Notes: generated by a model from the sequence alone, not told the origin. A DNA stretch of 64,000 bases from Poindextera sp036494815 (GCA_036494815.1 DASXNV010000032.1:62001-126000); one strand, 5' to 3'. Positions 17,403 to 26,304 are shown, counted from the first letter of the stretch. Program-made: numbers and translations.

Positions 17403-18070
17403 ACGAAGCCCTGGACAACCGCCGGCCGTTGAAATCGCGGGACACCGGCTGGGCGCGCCGCGGGGCTGCGGCCCTGGCGCGGATGGGTGTCAAGCCGGAC
17501 GCGGTCTCCGCCGGGGCGGTGGTCTTCGCGCTCATCGGCGCTGCGGCCTTCGTCGCCTCGGGCGCATTGGCGCCCCTTCCGCGCGCCATAGCCCTGATCC
17601 TCGCCGCCCTCTCCATTCAGATGCGGCTGGTCTGCAATCTGATGGACGGGATGGTGGCGGTGGAGCACGGCCAGGGCGGACCGCACGGGCCGATCTGGAA
17701 CGAGCTGCCGGACCGCATCGCCGACGCCCTGTTCCTGATCGCCGCCGGCTATGGCGCGGCGCGCGCCGGTGTGGCCGTGGGAGAGGCCCTGGGCTGGCTG
17801 TGTGGCGTGCTGGCCGTGCTGACCGCCTATATTCGCGAGCTGGGCCGAGGCCTGGGCCAGCCCGCCGATTTCAGCGGTCCCGGCGCCAAGCCGCAACGCA
17901 TGGCCATTCTCACCCTCGCCAGCCTGATCGCCGCCGCCGAACCCCTGTGGGGCTGGCATGGTCATAGCCTGGCCGCGGGGCTAGCCTTGATCGTGGTTCT
18001 GGCGGCGATCAGCGCCGTTCGCCGCACCCTCAATCTCGCGGCCCGCCTTCGCGCCGCGTCCGGAGCCTGA
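17399..18070 (+). CDS. CDP-alcohol phosphatidyltransferase family protein
   Basis: A 223-residue membrane enzyme that would transfer a phosphatidyl or similar group from a CDP-activated lipid to an alcohol. The family motif starts at Asp83-Gly84 (DGMVAVEHG) and continues through Gly97 to Asp105 and Asp109 (NELPDRIAD). Two positions deviate from the canonical motif: Val88 in place of Arg and Asn101 in place of the third Asp, a pattern I recall from the YnjF-like subgroup. Five or six hydrophobic helices surround the motif. It is coupled to the small membrane gene upstream and followed after 1 bp by a PlsC-like gene. The head group is unknown. Confidence 0.87.
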   Translation: MNEALDNRRPLKSRDTGWARRGAAALARMGVKPDAVSAGAVVFALIGAAAFVASGALAPLPRAIALILAALSIQMRLVCNLMDGMVAVEHGQGGPHGPIWNELPDRIADALFLIAAGYGAARAGVAVGEALGWLCGVLAVLTAYIRELGRGLGQPADFSGPGAKPQRMAILTLASLIAAAEPLWGWHGHSLAAGLALIVVLAAISAVRRTLNLAARLRAASGA

Positions 18071-18071
18071 C

Positions 18072-18869
18072 ATGCGTAGCCTGGCGTTCAATTTCGCCTT
18101 CGGTCTGATCTCGGTCTTGCACACGGTTTTGGCGGCGCTGGCCGCCCTGACACCCGGACGCGGCGCGGTGCGGGCGGTGATCTCGCGCTATGTGAAGCGG
18201 ATGGTCTGGGCCATGCGCGTGTTCGCCGGCATCGAGATCGAGGTGCGCGGCCGCGAGCATCTGCCCCAGGGCTCCTTCATCCTGGCCCCCAAGCACGCCT
18301 CCTATGGCGACGGCTTTTCCATCTATGCCCAGTTCGACGACCTGGCCTTTGTCACCGGCGATCATCTGGAGCGGTTTCCGATGATGAAGGGGGTGCTCAA
18401 GAAGCTGGGCGCCATCGTGGTCGATAATTGCGGCGGACCCGAAGCCCGCGCCGCCCTCAGCCGCAGCGCCGCCCACGCCCATGACGAAGGCCGCAAGATC
18501 CTGATCTATCCCGAGGGGCACTTGGCGCCGGTGGGGGTGCGCTTCCGCTACCGCACCGGGGTCTATTATATGGCCCGCGACTTCGGCCTGCCGGTGGTGC
18601 CAGTGGCCTCGAGCCTGGGGGTGTTCTGGACCCAGCAGAACTGGACCAAGCATCCCGGCCGCGCCGTGCTGGAATTCCTCGAGCCCCTGCCCATGGGCCT
18701 GGAGAAGGACGAATTCATGGCCCGGCTGGAGGCTGCCGTGGAAGACCGCACCGCCGAACTGGTCGCCGAAGCCACCGGCCGGCCCGTGACGGCTGCGGTG
18801 CTGGGCGTGCCAGACGACGAGCGGGAGCGTGAGGCGGCGCGGGCCTTGGCGTCGAAGGCTGCGGGTTAG
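18072..18869 (+). CDS. 1-acyl-sn-glycerol-3-phosphate acyltransferase-like protein (PlsC)
   Basis: A 265-residue PlsC-family acyltransferase. HX4D is His75-Asp80 (KHASYGD) and the second motif is YPEGHLAPVG. Compared with the housekeeping-type copy at 4156 it shares the VRGREHLP lead-in and the PVVPVASSLG motif but has a longer C-terminal tail of charged sequence. An N-terminal hydrophobic region covers about residues 5-27. It is the last gene of the rightward arm of the divergent lipid cluster, only 1 bp after the phosphotransferase gene. Confidence 0.87.
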   Translation: MRSLAFNFAFGLISVLHTVLAALAALTPGRGAVRAVISRYVKRMVWAMRVFAGIEIEVRGREHLPQGSFILAPKHASYGDGFSIYAQFDDLAFVTGDHLERFPMMKGVLKKLGAIVVDNCGGPEARAALSRSAAHAHDEGRKILIYPEGHLAPVGVRFRYRTGVYYMARDFGLPVVPVASSLGVFWTQQNWTKHPGRAVLEFLEPLPMGLEKDEFMARLEAAVEDRTAELVAEATGRPVTAAVLGVPDDEREREAARALASKAAG

Positions 18870-18943
18870 GCGATCTCTGCGCCTCCGTGGCCTCGACGGC
18901 CCCGCTCAATCGGGTGTTCCTTAGGCATTACCTCACCCTCCCA

Positions 18944-18958
18944 AAACAAAGCGGGAAC
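18944..18958 (+). promoter_or_regulatory. Candidate LexA-type site upstream of the Lhr-like helicase
   Basis: AAAC-N7-GAAC lies 16 bp upstream of the helicase start. It is one base off the GAAC-N7-GAAC (GTTC-N7-GTTC) LexA consensus of alphaproteobacteria and has the same half-site pattern as one of the sites before the DinG-like helicase. A CTATAG sequence just after it could be a -10 element. Inference only. Confidence 0.3.
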
Positions 18959-18974
18959 ATGCTATAGCCGCTGA

Positions 18975-21428
18975 ATGGATGGCGCCTCGGCCCTGACGCT
19001 CTTGCCCGAACGGTTCGCTGGCTGGTTCGCCGAGCGGGGCTGGCGGGCGCGATCGCATCAGTTGGCCATGCTGCAAAAGGCGCGGGAGGGGCGCGACGCC
19101 CTGCTGATCGCCCCCACCGGCGGGGGCAAGACCCTGGCCGGGTTCCTGCCCAGCCTGGTGGAGTTGACCGAGCGGCCCAGGCCCAACACTGCGCCGGGCG
19201 TCCACACCCTCTACATATCGCCGCTCAAAGCCCTCGCCACCGATGTGGAGCGCAACCTGATGGTCCCGGTGGCCCAGATGAAGCTGCCGATCAGGATCGA
19301 GGCCCGCACCGGCGACATGAGCGTGGCCAAGCGCCAGCGCCAGCGGCTGCATCCGCCCGACATGCTGCTGACCACCCCGGAGCAGCTGGCCCTGTTCTGC
19401 GCCTGGGAGGGTTCGCGAAACTATTTCGCCGACCTGCGTTGCGTGATCATCGACGAGATCCACGCCATCCACGCCTCCAAGCGCGGCGACCTGTTGTCCC
19501 TCGGCCTGGCGCGGCTGCAAGAATTCGCGCCCAACATGCGCCGGGTTGGGCTGTCGGCCACGGTCAACGATCCGGACATGCTGCGCCGGTGGCTGTCGTC
19601 GTCCGCCGAGCCGGCCGATCTGGTGATGGGCGAGCCTGGCGCCCCGGCGGTGATCGACGTGCTGTTGTCCAACCAGAGCGTGCCCTGGGCCGGTCACACC
19701 GCCCAGCACGCCATGGCCGAGGTCTATGACGTGATCCGCGGCGTCCAGACGGCCCTGCTCTTCGTCAACACGCGGTGGCAGGCCGAGTTCGCTTTTCAGG
19801 AGCTATGGCGGCTGAACGAGGATAACCTGCCCATCGCCCTGCACCACGGCTCGCTATCGGCCGAACAGCGGCGCAAGGTCGAGGCGGCCATGGCCCGCGG
19901 CGATCTGCGCGCCGTGGTCTGCACCTCGACCCTGGATCTGGGCATCGACTGGGGGGCGGTGGACCTGGTGATCCAGCTGGCCGCGCCCAAGGGCTCCTCG
20001 CGCCTAGTGCAGCGCATCGGCCGGGCCAATCACCGGCTGGACGAGCCGTCGCGGGCGCTCTTGGTGCCGGCCAACCGTTTCGAGATGTTGGAATGCCAGG
20101 CCGCGCGAGAGGCGGTGGCCGAAGGCGCCCTGGACGGCGACCCGATCCGCACCGGGGCCCTGGACGTCCTGGCCCAGCACATCATGGGCTGCGCCTGCGG
20201 CGAACCCTTCGCCGCCGATGATCTCTATGCCGAGATCAGCTCCGCCGCGCCATTCTCGGACCTGACCCGGGCGCAGTTCGACCGCACCCTCGATTTCGTC
20301 TCCACCGGCGGCTATGCGCTGAAAACCTACGATCACTTCCGCCGCATCGTGCTGGGCCGCGACGGCCTCTGGCGCGTGCGCAACGCCCAGACCGCTTTGC
20401 GCCACCGGCTCAATTGCGGGGCTATTGTCGCCGCCGCTGTGCTCAACCTGCGCCTGGGTGGGCGGCGCGGCGTGCCTGGCCGCAAGATCGGCGAGGTGGA
20501 GGAATGGTATGTGGAGGGGCTGACGGCCGGCGACACCTTCATCTTCGGCGGCCAGATCTGGCGCTTCGAGACCATTGTCGGGGTCGATGTGCTGGTCACT
20601 CGGTCCAACGCCGAAAACCCCAAGATCCCCAGCTGGGGCGCCTCGAAATTTCCCCTGTCCACCTATCTGGCCCAGCGCGTGCGGCGGATGATCCAGGACG
20701 AGACGGCTTGGCGGGCGCTGCCCGACGACGTGCGAGAATGGCTGGAGGCCCAGCGCGACCACTCCGCCATTCCGAAGGCGGACGAGCTGCTGATCGAGAC
20801 CTTTCCCCACGGCAAACGCCATTTCATGATCTGCTATCCGTTCGAGGGCAGGCTGGCCCACGCCACCCTGGCCATGCTAGTCACACGGCGGCTGGACCGG
20901 CTGGGCGTGGGGCCGCTGGGCTATGTGGCCAACGACTATTCGATGGCGATCTGGTCGCTGGAGCCTATGGGCGGCCTGGATTTCGACGCCCTGCTGCAAC
21001 AGGACATGCTGGGCGACGACCTGGAAGCCTGGCTGGCCGAAAGCTTCATGATGAAGCGCACCTTTCGCCAGGGCGCGCTGATCAGCGGCTTGATCGAGCG
21101 GCGGTTCCCGGGCCAGGAAAAGTCTGGACGCCAAGTGACCTTTTCCAGCGATCTTATCTATGACGTGCTTCGCCGCCACCAGCCCGATCATCTGTTATTG
21201 GAGTGCGCCCGCATCGAGGCGGCCAGCGGCCTGCTGGACGTGGCGCGGCTGGGCGACCTGCTGGCCCGGGTCAAGGGGCGCCTGCGGGTGCTGAACCTGT
21301 CCAAGCTGTCGCCCTTCGCTGTGCCGGTGCTGGTGGAGATCGGCCGCGAGCGCGTGCCCGGCGCGGCCAATGATATGATCCTGGAGGCCGCCTCGCTGAG
21401 CGCCCTGGTCGAGGAGGCCATGGCGTGA
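18975..21428 (+). CDS. Ligase-associated DNA damage response DEXH-box helicase (Lhr-like)
   Basis: An 817-residue superfamily 2 helicase. Walker A is APTGGGKT (46-53), motif II is DEIH in CVIIDEIHAIHASKRG, motif Ia is ISPLKALATD, and motif VI is VQRIGRANHR. The long C-terminal part has the Lhr-type winged-helix and beta region. It overlaps the pdeM-like gene by 4 bp, which identifies it as the helicase of the ligase-associated damage-response set; the ATP-dependent ligase and exonuclease that often complete the set are not in the window. No good ribosome-binding site precedes the ATG, so a leaderless transcript is possible. Confidence 0.9.
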   Translation: MDGASALTLLPERFAGWFAERGWRARSHQLAMLQKAREGRDALLIAPTGGGKTLAGFLPSLVELTERPRPNTAPGVHTLYISPLKALATDVERNLMVPVAQMKLPIRIEARTGDMSVAKRQRQRLHPPDMLLTTPEQLALFCAWEGSRNYFADLRCVIIDEIHAIHASKRGDLLSLGLARLQEFAPNMRRVGLSATVNDPDMLRRWLSSSAEPADLVMGEPGAPAVIDVLLSNQSVPWAGHTAQHAMAEVYDVIRGVQTALLFVNTRWQAEFAFQELWRLNEDNLPIALHHGSLSAEQRRKVEAAMARGDLRAVVCTSTLDLGIDWGAVDLVIQLAAPKGSSRLVQRIGRANHRLDEPSRALLVPANRFEMLECQAAREAVAEGALDGDPIRTGALDVLAQHIMGCACGEPFAADDLYAEISSAAPFSDLTRAQFDRTLDFVSTGGYALKTYDHFRRIVLGRDGLWRVRNAQTALRHRLNCGAIVAAAVLNLRLGGRRGVPGRKIGEVEEWYVEGLTAGDTFIFGGQIWRFETIVGVDVLVTRSNAENPKIPSWGASKFPLSTYLAQRVRRMIQDETAWRALPDDVREWLEAQRDHSAIPKADELLIETFPHGKRHFMICYPFEGRLAHATLAMLVTRRLDRLGVGPLGYVANDYSMAIWSLEPMGGLDFDALLQQDMLGDDLEAWLAESFMMKRTFRQGALISGLIERRFPGQEKSGRQVTFSSDLIYDVLRRHQPDHLLLECARIEAASGLLDVARLGDLLARVKGRLRVLNLSKLSPFAVPVLVEIGRERVPGAANDMILEAASLSALVEEAMA

Positions 21429-22153
21429 CAGATATCGTCCGTACACGGATCTATAATGTCGCCGCCAGCCCTTGCGGCGGCGTCCGCGCCGAGGTGGCTG
21501 GAGTGGCCGTGATCATGCGCGGCTCGGGCGCTCTATGGATCGAGGCGGCCGGCATGCTGATCGCCGCCGACCTGCATCTGGAGAAGGGTTCGGCCTATGC
21601 CGCCCGCGGCCAACTTTTGCCGCCCTATGACACCGGCGAGACCCTGCGCCGACTGTCGGCCGAGATCGAGGCGCTTGCGCCCCGCACCGTGGTCTTCCTC
21701 GGCGATACCCTGCACGACGGGCGGGCCGAGGCGCGCATCGCGCCGCAGGACGAACAGAGGCTGGGCCTGCTGGCCCAGGGTCGCACCTTGGTCTGGGTTG
21801 TCGGAAACCACGACGCTGACGGCCCGCGGCGCCTGCCGGGCGAGGTCGCCGACGAGCTATCCGTGGAGGCTCTGCGCTTGCGCCACGAACCCCAGGCCGG
21901 GCCGCAGCCCGGAGAGACCGCCGGCCACCTGCATCCCTGCGCCAGGGTGGTGGCCCGCGGCCGCGGCGTGCGTCGGCGCTGCTTCATCACCGATGGCCAG
22001 CGCCTGATCCTGCCGGCCTTTGGCGCCTATGCCGGCGGGCTGAGCGTGCGCGATTTGGCGTTCAAGGGCATGTTCGCCCCCTCGCCGATCGTGGTGGCCC
22101 TGGGCTCGGACCGGGCGCACGCGGTGCCCTGGGCGGCGGTGGCGGGCGACTGA
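21425..22153 (+). CDS. pdeM: Ligase-associated DNA damage response endonuclease PdeM
   Basis: A 242-residue calcineurin-like metallophosphoesterase. Metal-binding motifs are visible in order: ADLHLEKG (about 49-56), FLGDTLHDG (about 91-99) and VGNHD (about 120-124), with a later GHLHP His pair. The gene begins with GTG inside the helicase stop codon, the arrangement known for pdeM. It probably cuts nucleic acid in DNA repair with the helicase; the activity is family knowledge. Its end is 5 bp from the convergent GMC gene. Confidence 0.88.
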   Translation: MTDIVRTRIYNVAASPCGGVRAEVAGVAVIMRGSGALWIEAAGMLIAADLHLEKGSAYAARGQLLPPYDTGETLRRLSAEIEALAPRTVVFLGDTLHDGRAEARIAPQDEQRLGLLAQGRTLVWVVGNHDADGPRRLPGEVADELSVEALRLRHEPQAGPQPGETAGHLHPCARVVARGRGVRRRCFITDGQRLILPAFGAYAGGLSVRDLAFKGMFAPSPIVVALGSDRAHAVPWAAVAGD

Positions 22154-22158
22154 GCCCC

Positions 22159-23727
22159 CTACGCCCCCAGCCGTTCCTTCAAATGGTCACCCACCCGCAT
22201 GGCGTTGGCCACGATGGTCAGGGTGGGGTTCACTGCGGCGCTGGTGACGAAGAAACTGGAATCCACCACATAGAGGTTGTCAACTTCGTGCGCCTTGCAG
22301 TTGATGTCCAGCACCGAGGTCTTGGGATCGTGGCCGAAGCGGGTGGTGCCCACCTGGTGGGCGGTGCCGTAGAGCGGCAGGAGCGAGCTTAAGTCGAAAT
22401 GGTGCTGCGAGATGGGATGGCTGTGGTCAACGAACCCCTCCAGGGCGCTGTCCAGGGCCTTCACCAGCCGCTCGTGACCCTCGAGATTGTTGTGGGTGTA
22501 TTCGAGGTTGATGCGTCCATCCTGGCCCAGCCGCACGCGATTGTCGGGCGTGGGCAGGTCTTCGGAGATCACCAGCATGCTCAGCATCCGGTGGGCCATG
22601 GCGTCCATGATGTGGTGCGGCGCGAAGATCGGCGGCAGCCAGTCGGAAACCTGGCCCTCCAGTGTTTTGCCGGACATGTATTCCAGCATCTGGATATGAC
22701 CCATGGGGAAGTCGAACCCGCCATTGGGGTCCTTCCAATAGAAATCGTTCACCGCCAGGGTCTTGGGAAACACCGTATCCACGGGCGCCGCAGTCAGGGA
22801 GACCATGGCGGTCAGGGTGTGGAAGGCGTAGTTGCGCCCCACCTGATCCGAGCCGTTGGCCAGGCCATTGGGGTGGGCTCCGCCGGCTGAAGCCTGCAGG
22901 ATCACGGCTGTATTCACGGCCCCGGCGGCCAGGGCGACGATGTCGCCGCTCCAGCGCTCCTCCCCATGCTCGGTCTCGCAGATCACTTCGGTGACGCTCG
23001 TGCCTGGCCCGTCGGTCAGCAGCTTCAGGACCTTGCGGCCGGTCAATAGGGTGACGTTGGGCAGGTTCAGTATGGGCTCGATGGCCAGGGTGCGGGCGTC
23101 TGACTTGGCCTTGACCAGGCAGGGATAGCCGCCGCAGGTCTTGCACTTGATGCAAGCCGAGGTCACCGGATGGTCCTGATCCAGATTGACCCCAAGGGGC
23201 AGGGAAAACGGCTTCCAGCCCTGTAGCTCCAGATGGCTGCGCAGGCGGGCGATGCCGGGGTCGTCCTTCACCGCCGGGTAGGCGTAGGGCGGCTCGTTCC
23301 CGGTTTCCGTGGGGTCGACGCCCCGGGCGCCGTGCACCCGCCACAGCTTTTCCGCCTCGTCGTAATAGGGGGCCATGTCCTTGAGCTTGATCGGCCATTC
23401 GGGCGAGACTCCGCCCTTGTGCTGGGAGCGTTCGAAATCGCCCTCGCGCAGGCGCATCAGGGCCGCGCCGTAAAAGGTGGTGTTGCCCCCGACCCAATAG
23501 TGGGTGGCGGGGACGAACGGCTTGCCCTTGCGGTCGTACCAATGCTCCTTGGTATTGTATTTTTTGTCGATGAAGACGGTCTTGGAATCCCAGTTCTCCG
23601 CCTCGCGTGGCAGGTGCTCGCCCCGCTCCAGGATCAGGATCTTCTTGCCCGTGGGGGCCAGGCGCTGGGCCAGTGTGGCGCCGCCCGCGCCGCTGCCGAT
23701 GATGATGATGTCGAAATTGTCGGCCAC
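22159..23727 (-). CDS. GMC-family FAD-dependent oxidoreductase with a four-cysteine insert
   Basis: A 522-residue flavoprotein dehydrogenase. The FAD-binding GSGAGGATLA motif is at residues 11-20, YWVGGNTTFYGAAL (77-90) is the second GMC signature, and the C-terminal NPTLTIVANAMRVGDHL stretch closes the FAD fold. A short segment CIKCKTCGGYPC puts Cys192, 195, 198 and 203 at a place where some bacterial FAD-dependent sugar dehydrogenases hold a 3Fe-4S cluster, so an iron-sulfur relay to the respiratory chain is possible. Start is GTG 23727, with GGAGG about ten bases upstream. It follows the SDR gene after 5 bp. The substrate is unknown. Confidence 0.87.
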   Translation of the reverse strand: MADNFDIIIIGSGAGGATLAQRLAPTGKKILILERGEHLPREAENWDSKTVFIDKKYNTKEHWYDRKGKPFVPATHYWVGGNTTFYGAALMRLREGDFERSQHKGGVSPEWPIKLKDMAPYYDEAEKLWRVHGARGVDPTETGNEPPYAYPAVKDDPGIARLRSHLELQGWKPFSLPLGVNLDQDHPVTSACIKCKTCGGYPCLVKAKSDARTLAIEPILNLPNVTLLTGRKVLKLLTDGPGTSVTEVICETEHGEERWSGDIVALAAGAVNTAVILQASAGGAHPNGLANGSDQVGRNYAFHTLTAMVSLTAAPVDTVFPKTLAVNDFYWKDPNGGFDFPMGHIQMLEYMSGKTLEGQVSDWLPPIFAPHHIMDAMAHRMLSMLVISEDLPTPDNRVRLGQDGRINLEYTHNNLEGHERLVKALDSALEGFVDHSHPISQHHFDLSSLLPLYGTAHQVGTTRFGHDPKTSVLDINCKAHEVDNLYVVDSSFFVTSAAVNPTLTIVANAMRVGDHLKERLGA

Positions 23728-23732
23728 GGTCG

Positions 23733-24569
23733 TCAGTCCTCCAGGTGATATTTGGCCGACCCGGCGCTGATCAGGGCGCGGACCAGGGCCTCGGGCAAAC
23801 GGCGCATCAGAAACGCCGCGATCTTGTTATGCAGGCCGGGGACCACTACCAGCTTGCCGCGTTCATTGGCGTCGATGGCGATGCGCACCACCTGGTCGGC
23901 GGTCTGGGACAGCAGCCGTGGCTCGCGGTCCATGATCTCCTGCACTCCGGCCTTTTCGCCGAACTCGGTCTTGGTGAAACCCGGGCAGATGGCGGTGATC
24001 TTCAGGCCCTTGGCCCGGTATTCGGCGTCCAGGGCCTGGCTGAATTTGAGCACCAGGCTTTTGGCCCCCGGATAGAGGCTGTTGCCGGTCACGCCGGGGG
24101 AGAAGGCGGCCAGGGACGAAATGTTGATGATCGAACCCCGCCCGCGCGCCACCATGCCAGGGATCACCCCGTGAGCGAAACCGCAGACGGTGACGACCAG
24201 GGTCATCAGGAAATCGCGCTGGCGGTCCCACGAGACGGCGTTGAAGCTTTGCGGGATTCCGAAGCCGGCGTTGTTAACCAGAACATCCACATGGCGGCCC
24301 TGGGCGGCGATCTCGTCCAGCACCGGGATATGAGCCTCGAACACCGACAGATCGGCGGGGATCACCAGGACCTCTATCCCGTGAGCGGCCCTGAGACGGG
24401 TGGCCAGGGCCTGCAAACGCTCGGCGCGCCGGGCCACAAGGGCCAGATCATAATCGCGGGCCGCATAGGCCTCGGCGAAGGCCAGACCCAAACCGGCCGA
24501 GGCGCCTGTAATTAAGGCAAGTTGACGCCGGCTGCGTCCCATCGCCTCACGTGACGCCGCAGTCGTCAT
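23733..24569 (-). CDS. Short-chain dehydrogenase/reductase
   Basis: A 278-residue classical-type SDR. The cofactor motif TGASAGLG is at about residues 21-28, NNAG follows at about 97-100, the catalytic Ser is in INISSLAAF, and Tyr/Lys in LYPGAKS, which keeps the YxxxK spacing. The Arg-rich ARRAERL segment after the second strand favours NADP. The gene is upstream of and probably co-transcribed with the GMC oxidoreductase (5-bp gap). ATG 24569 is annotated; ATG 24542, preceded by GAGG, would remove nine residues. Confidence 0.88.
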   Translation of the reverse strand: MTTAASREAMGRSRRQLALITGASAGLGLAFAEAYAARDYDLALVARRAERLQALATRLRAAHGIEVLVIPADLSVFEAHIPVLDEIAAQGRHVDVLVNNAGFGIPQSFNAVSWDRQRDFLMTLVVTVCGFAHGVIPGMVARGRGSIINISSLAAFSPGVTGNSLYPGAKSLVLKFSQALDAEYRAKGLKITAICPGFTKTEFGEKAGVQEIMDREPRLLSQTADQVVRIAIDANERGKLVVVPGLHNKIAAFLMRRLPEALVRALISAGSAKYHLED

Positions 24570-24668
24570 CAGGTTAACGAATCTCCGCTAGCGTCGAGAT
24601 GATGGCACAGTGTAGGCGGCGCTCTATGGCGTCAAACCTATAGGCGTCGCCGTCGATCTTATAGCCTG

Positions 24669-25541
24669 ATGGTGGCGTTGATGGCCCTGGATCTGCCGAG
24701 CACCTTGATCGCCGCGACCGTTGAGGTCGAGCAGGCGCTGCCGGATGGCCGTCGTATCATCGGCACCGGCTTTCTGATCAGCGATCCGACCCCGGACGGC
24801 CGTCCGCGCACGGTGCTGGTCACCGCCAATCACGTGTTCAACCGCATGCCCGGGACCGAGGCGCATATCGGCTATCGCACCCAGTCCAAGGACGGCGGCT
24901 GGACCTTCGATCCTCAGCCAGTGACCATTCGGCGCGGCGCCCACGAACTTTGGACCCATCACCCCAGCCGCGACGTGGCGGTGCTGTCGGTCAAGGCGCC
25001 GGCGGCCTTCACCCAGGCGGCGATCCCCCTGGCCTGGCTCGCCGGCGGCGACACCTTCAGCCGCTATGGCGTGGGTCCTGGCGATGAGATGATGGTGCTG
25101 GGCTATCCGCAGGGCCTGTCGGCCAACGCCGCGGGCTTTCCTATCCTGCGGTCCGGCCGGGTGGCCTCGCCCATCGATTCGCCTCAGGTCTCCCCGACCT
25201 TCCTGCTGGATTTCCGCGTCTTCCCTGGCAATTCCGGCGGCCCGGTGTTCATGGCCGCTCCGGCGCGCGATGTTCCGGGCCAGGGCGCGCCCGAGCCGGC
25301 TCAGTTCATCGCCGGCCTCTTGACCCAACAGGTGGAATTGAACAACGAGCGGCTGGAGATCGGCATCGTCACCGAGGCCAGCTTCATCCGCGAAACCCTA
25401 GGCCTGCTCGACAAGGTCAAGCTGCCGGCCGAGGAAGCCGCGCCGGTCTCGGACGCAGCCCAACCCGCCTCGGCGACCCAGCAACAAGCCCCGCCCCAGC
25501 CGCAGGCTCACGCCATCGTCGGCACCGCCGTTAGCGAATAG
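24669..25541 (+). CDS. Trypsin-like serine protease
   Basis: A 290-residue S1-type protease domain. The catalytic triad is readable as His55 (VTANHVF), Asp102 (RDVAVL) and Ser189 (FPGNSGGPV). There is no clear signal peptide, although residues 1-17 are mildly hydrophobic, so the location is uncertain. No PDZ domain follows; instead the protein ends in a Pro/Ala/Gln-rich tail (about 255-290). The gene runs convergently into folE with an 11-bp overlap. Its substrate is unknown. Confidence 0.83.
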   Translation: MVALMALDLPSTLIAATVEVEQALPDGRRIIGTGFLISDPTPDGRPRTVLVTANHVFNRMPGTEAHIGYRTQSKDGGWTFDPQPVTIRRGAHELWTHHPSRDVAVLSVKAPAAFTQAAIPLAWLAGGDTFSRYGVGPGDEMMVLGYPQGLSANAAGFPILRSGRVASPIDSPQVSPTFLLDFRVFPGNSGGPVFMAAPARDVPGQGAPEPAQFIAGLLTQQVELNNERLEIGIVTEASFIRETLGLLDKVKLPAEEAAPVSDAAQPASATQQQAPPQPQAHAIVGTAVSE

Positions 25542-26124
25542 GGCCGCCGTCGCTGCGCGCCAGGCGCAGGAATTCCTGCCGGGTGCGCGGGTCGTCACGG
25601 ATCACCCCCAAGAGCCGGCTGGTCATCAGCGTCGAGCCGGGCGTATTGACCCCGCGCAGGGTCATGCAGCTGTGCTCGGCCTCGATCACTACGCCCACGC
25701 CGGCTGGCTGCAGGATGTCCTGGATGGCCTCGGCGATCTCGGCGGTCAGCTTTTCCTGGATCTGCAAACGACGGGAAAAGCCGTTGACCACCCGGGCCAG
25801 CTTGGAGATGCCCACCACCCGGTTGGTAGGCAGATAGCCCACATGGGCGCGGCCGATCACCGGCAGCATGTGATGCTCGCAGAAACTGACCACGCGGATG
25901 TCCTTCAGGATCACCAGCTCGTCATAGCCGCCTACCTCCTCGAAGGTGCGCTGCAGGTATTCGCGGGGGTCGACGTCATAGCCGGCGAATAGCTCGCGAT
26001 AGGAGCGCGCCACCCGGCCCGGCGTATCCAGCAGGCCTTCGCGGTTCGGATCATCCCCCGCCCACTCGATCAGAACCCGGACGGCGGCTTCCGCGTCCGC
26101 TTGAGTGGGTTTGGTCATCGACAT
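25531..26124 (-). CDS. folE: GTP cyclohydrolase I
   Basis: A 197-residue type I enzyme that converts GTP to 7,8-dihydroneopterin triphosphate, the first step of folate synthesis. Zinc ligands Cys82 and His85 are in FCEHHMLP and Cys153 in EHSCMTLRGV; GISKLARVVNGFSRRLQ is also diagnostic. Length is normal. It is divergent from the gene at 26305, and the shared 45-bp promoter element lies in the space between them. Confidence 0.96.
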   Translation of the reverse strand: MSMTKPTQADAEAAVRVLIEWAGDDPNREGLLDTPGRVARSYRELFAGYDVDPREYLQRTFEEVGGYDELVILKDIRVVSFCEHHMLPVIGRAHVGYLPTNRVVGISKLARVVNGFSRRLQIQEKLTAEIAEAIQDILQPAGVGVVIEAEHSCMTLRGVNTPGSTLMTSRLLGVIRDDPRTRQEFLRLARSDGGPIR

Positions 26125-26236
26125 CCTCCAGCGCCTGTCCCCGCGCGCTCACCGACTTGGTGGATGTTTCGGCGATCAGCAAGGGCGGACAGGCAATTCC
26201 CTGCTGACGCGGCGGCCGTCAAGCCTGTGAATAACT

Positions 26237-26281
26237 TGCGACCGTTTCTGACGTATCCCTTGTTTAGGGTCTCCTCATTGG
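26237..26281 (+). promoter_or_regulatory. Shared 45-bp promoter/operator element, copy 1
   Basis: This stretch matches 27734-27778 at 38 of 45 positions in the same orientation. The conserved blocks are TGCGACCGTTyCTGACGTAT with CC following, and a distal GTCTCCTCATTGG, separated by a variable middle. Two GAC triplets lie 10 bp apart, one helical turn, as in a tandem half-site. The element ends 23 bp before the ATG of the gene at 26305, whose AAGGAG lies in between. It is probably the operator and promoter controlled by the neighbouring WYL regulator. Confidence 0.7.
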
Positions 26282-26304
26282 CCGACCGCCAAAAGGAGAA
26301 CCAC

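Noticed and set aside
26236..26264. Sigma-70 -35/-10 pair within the shared element.
   Set aside because: TTGCGA could be a -35, but the following -10 region is not conserved in the second copy, so I kept only the general call of promoter/operator element.
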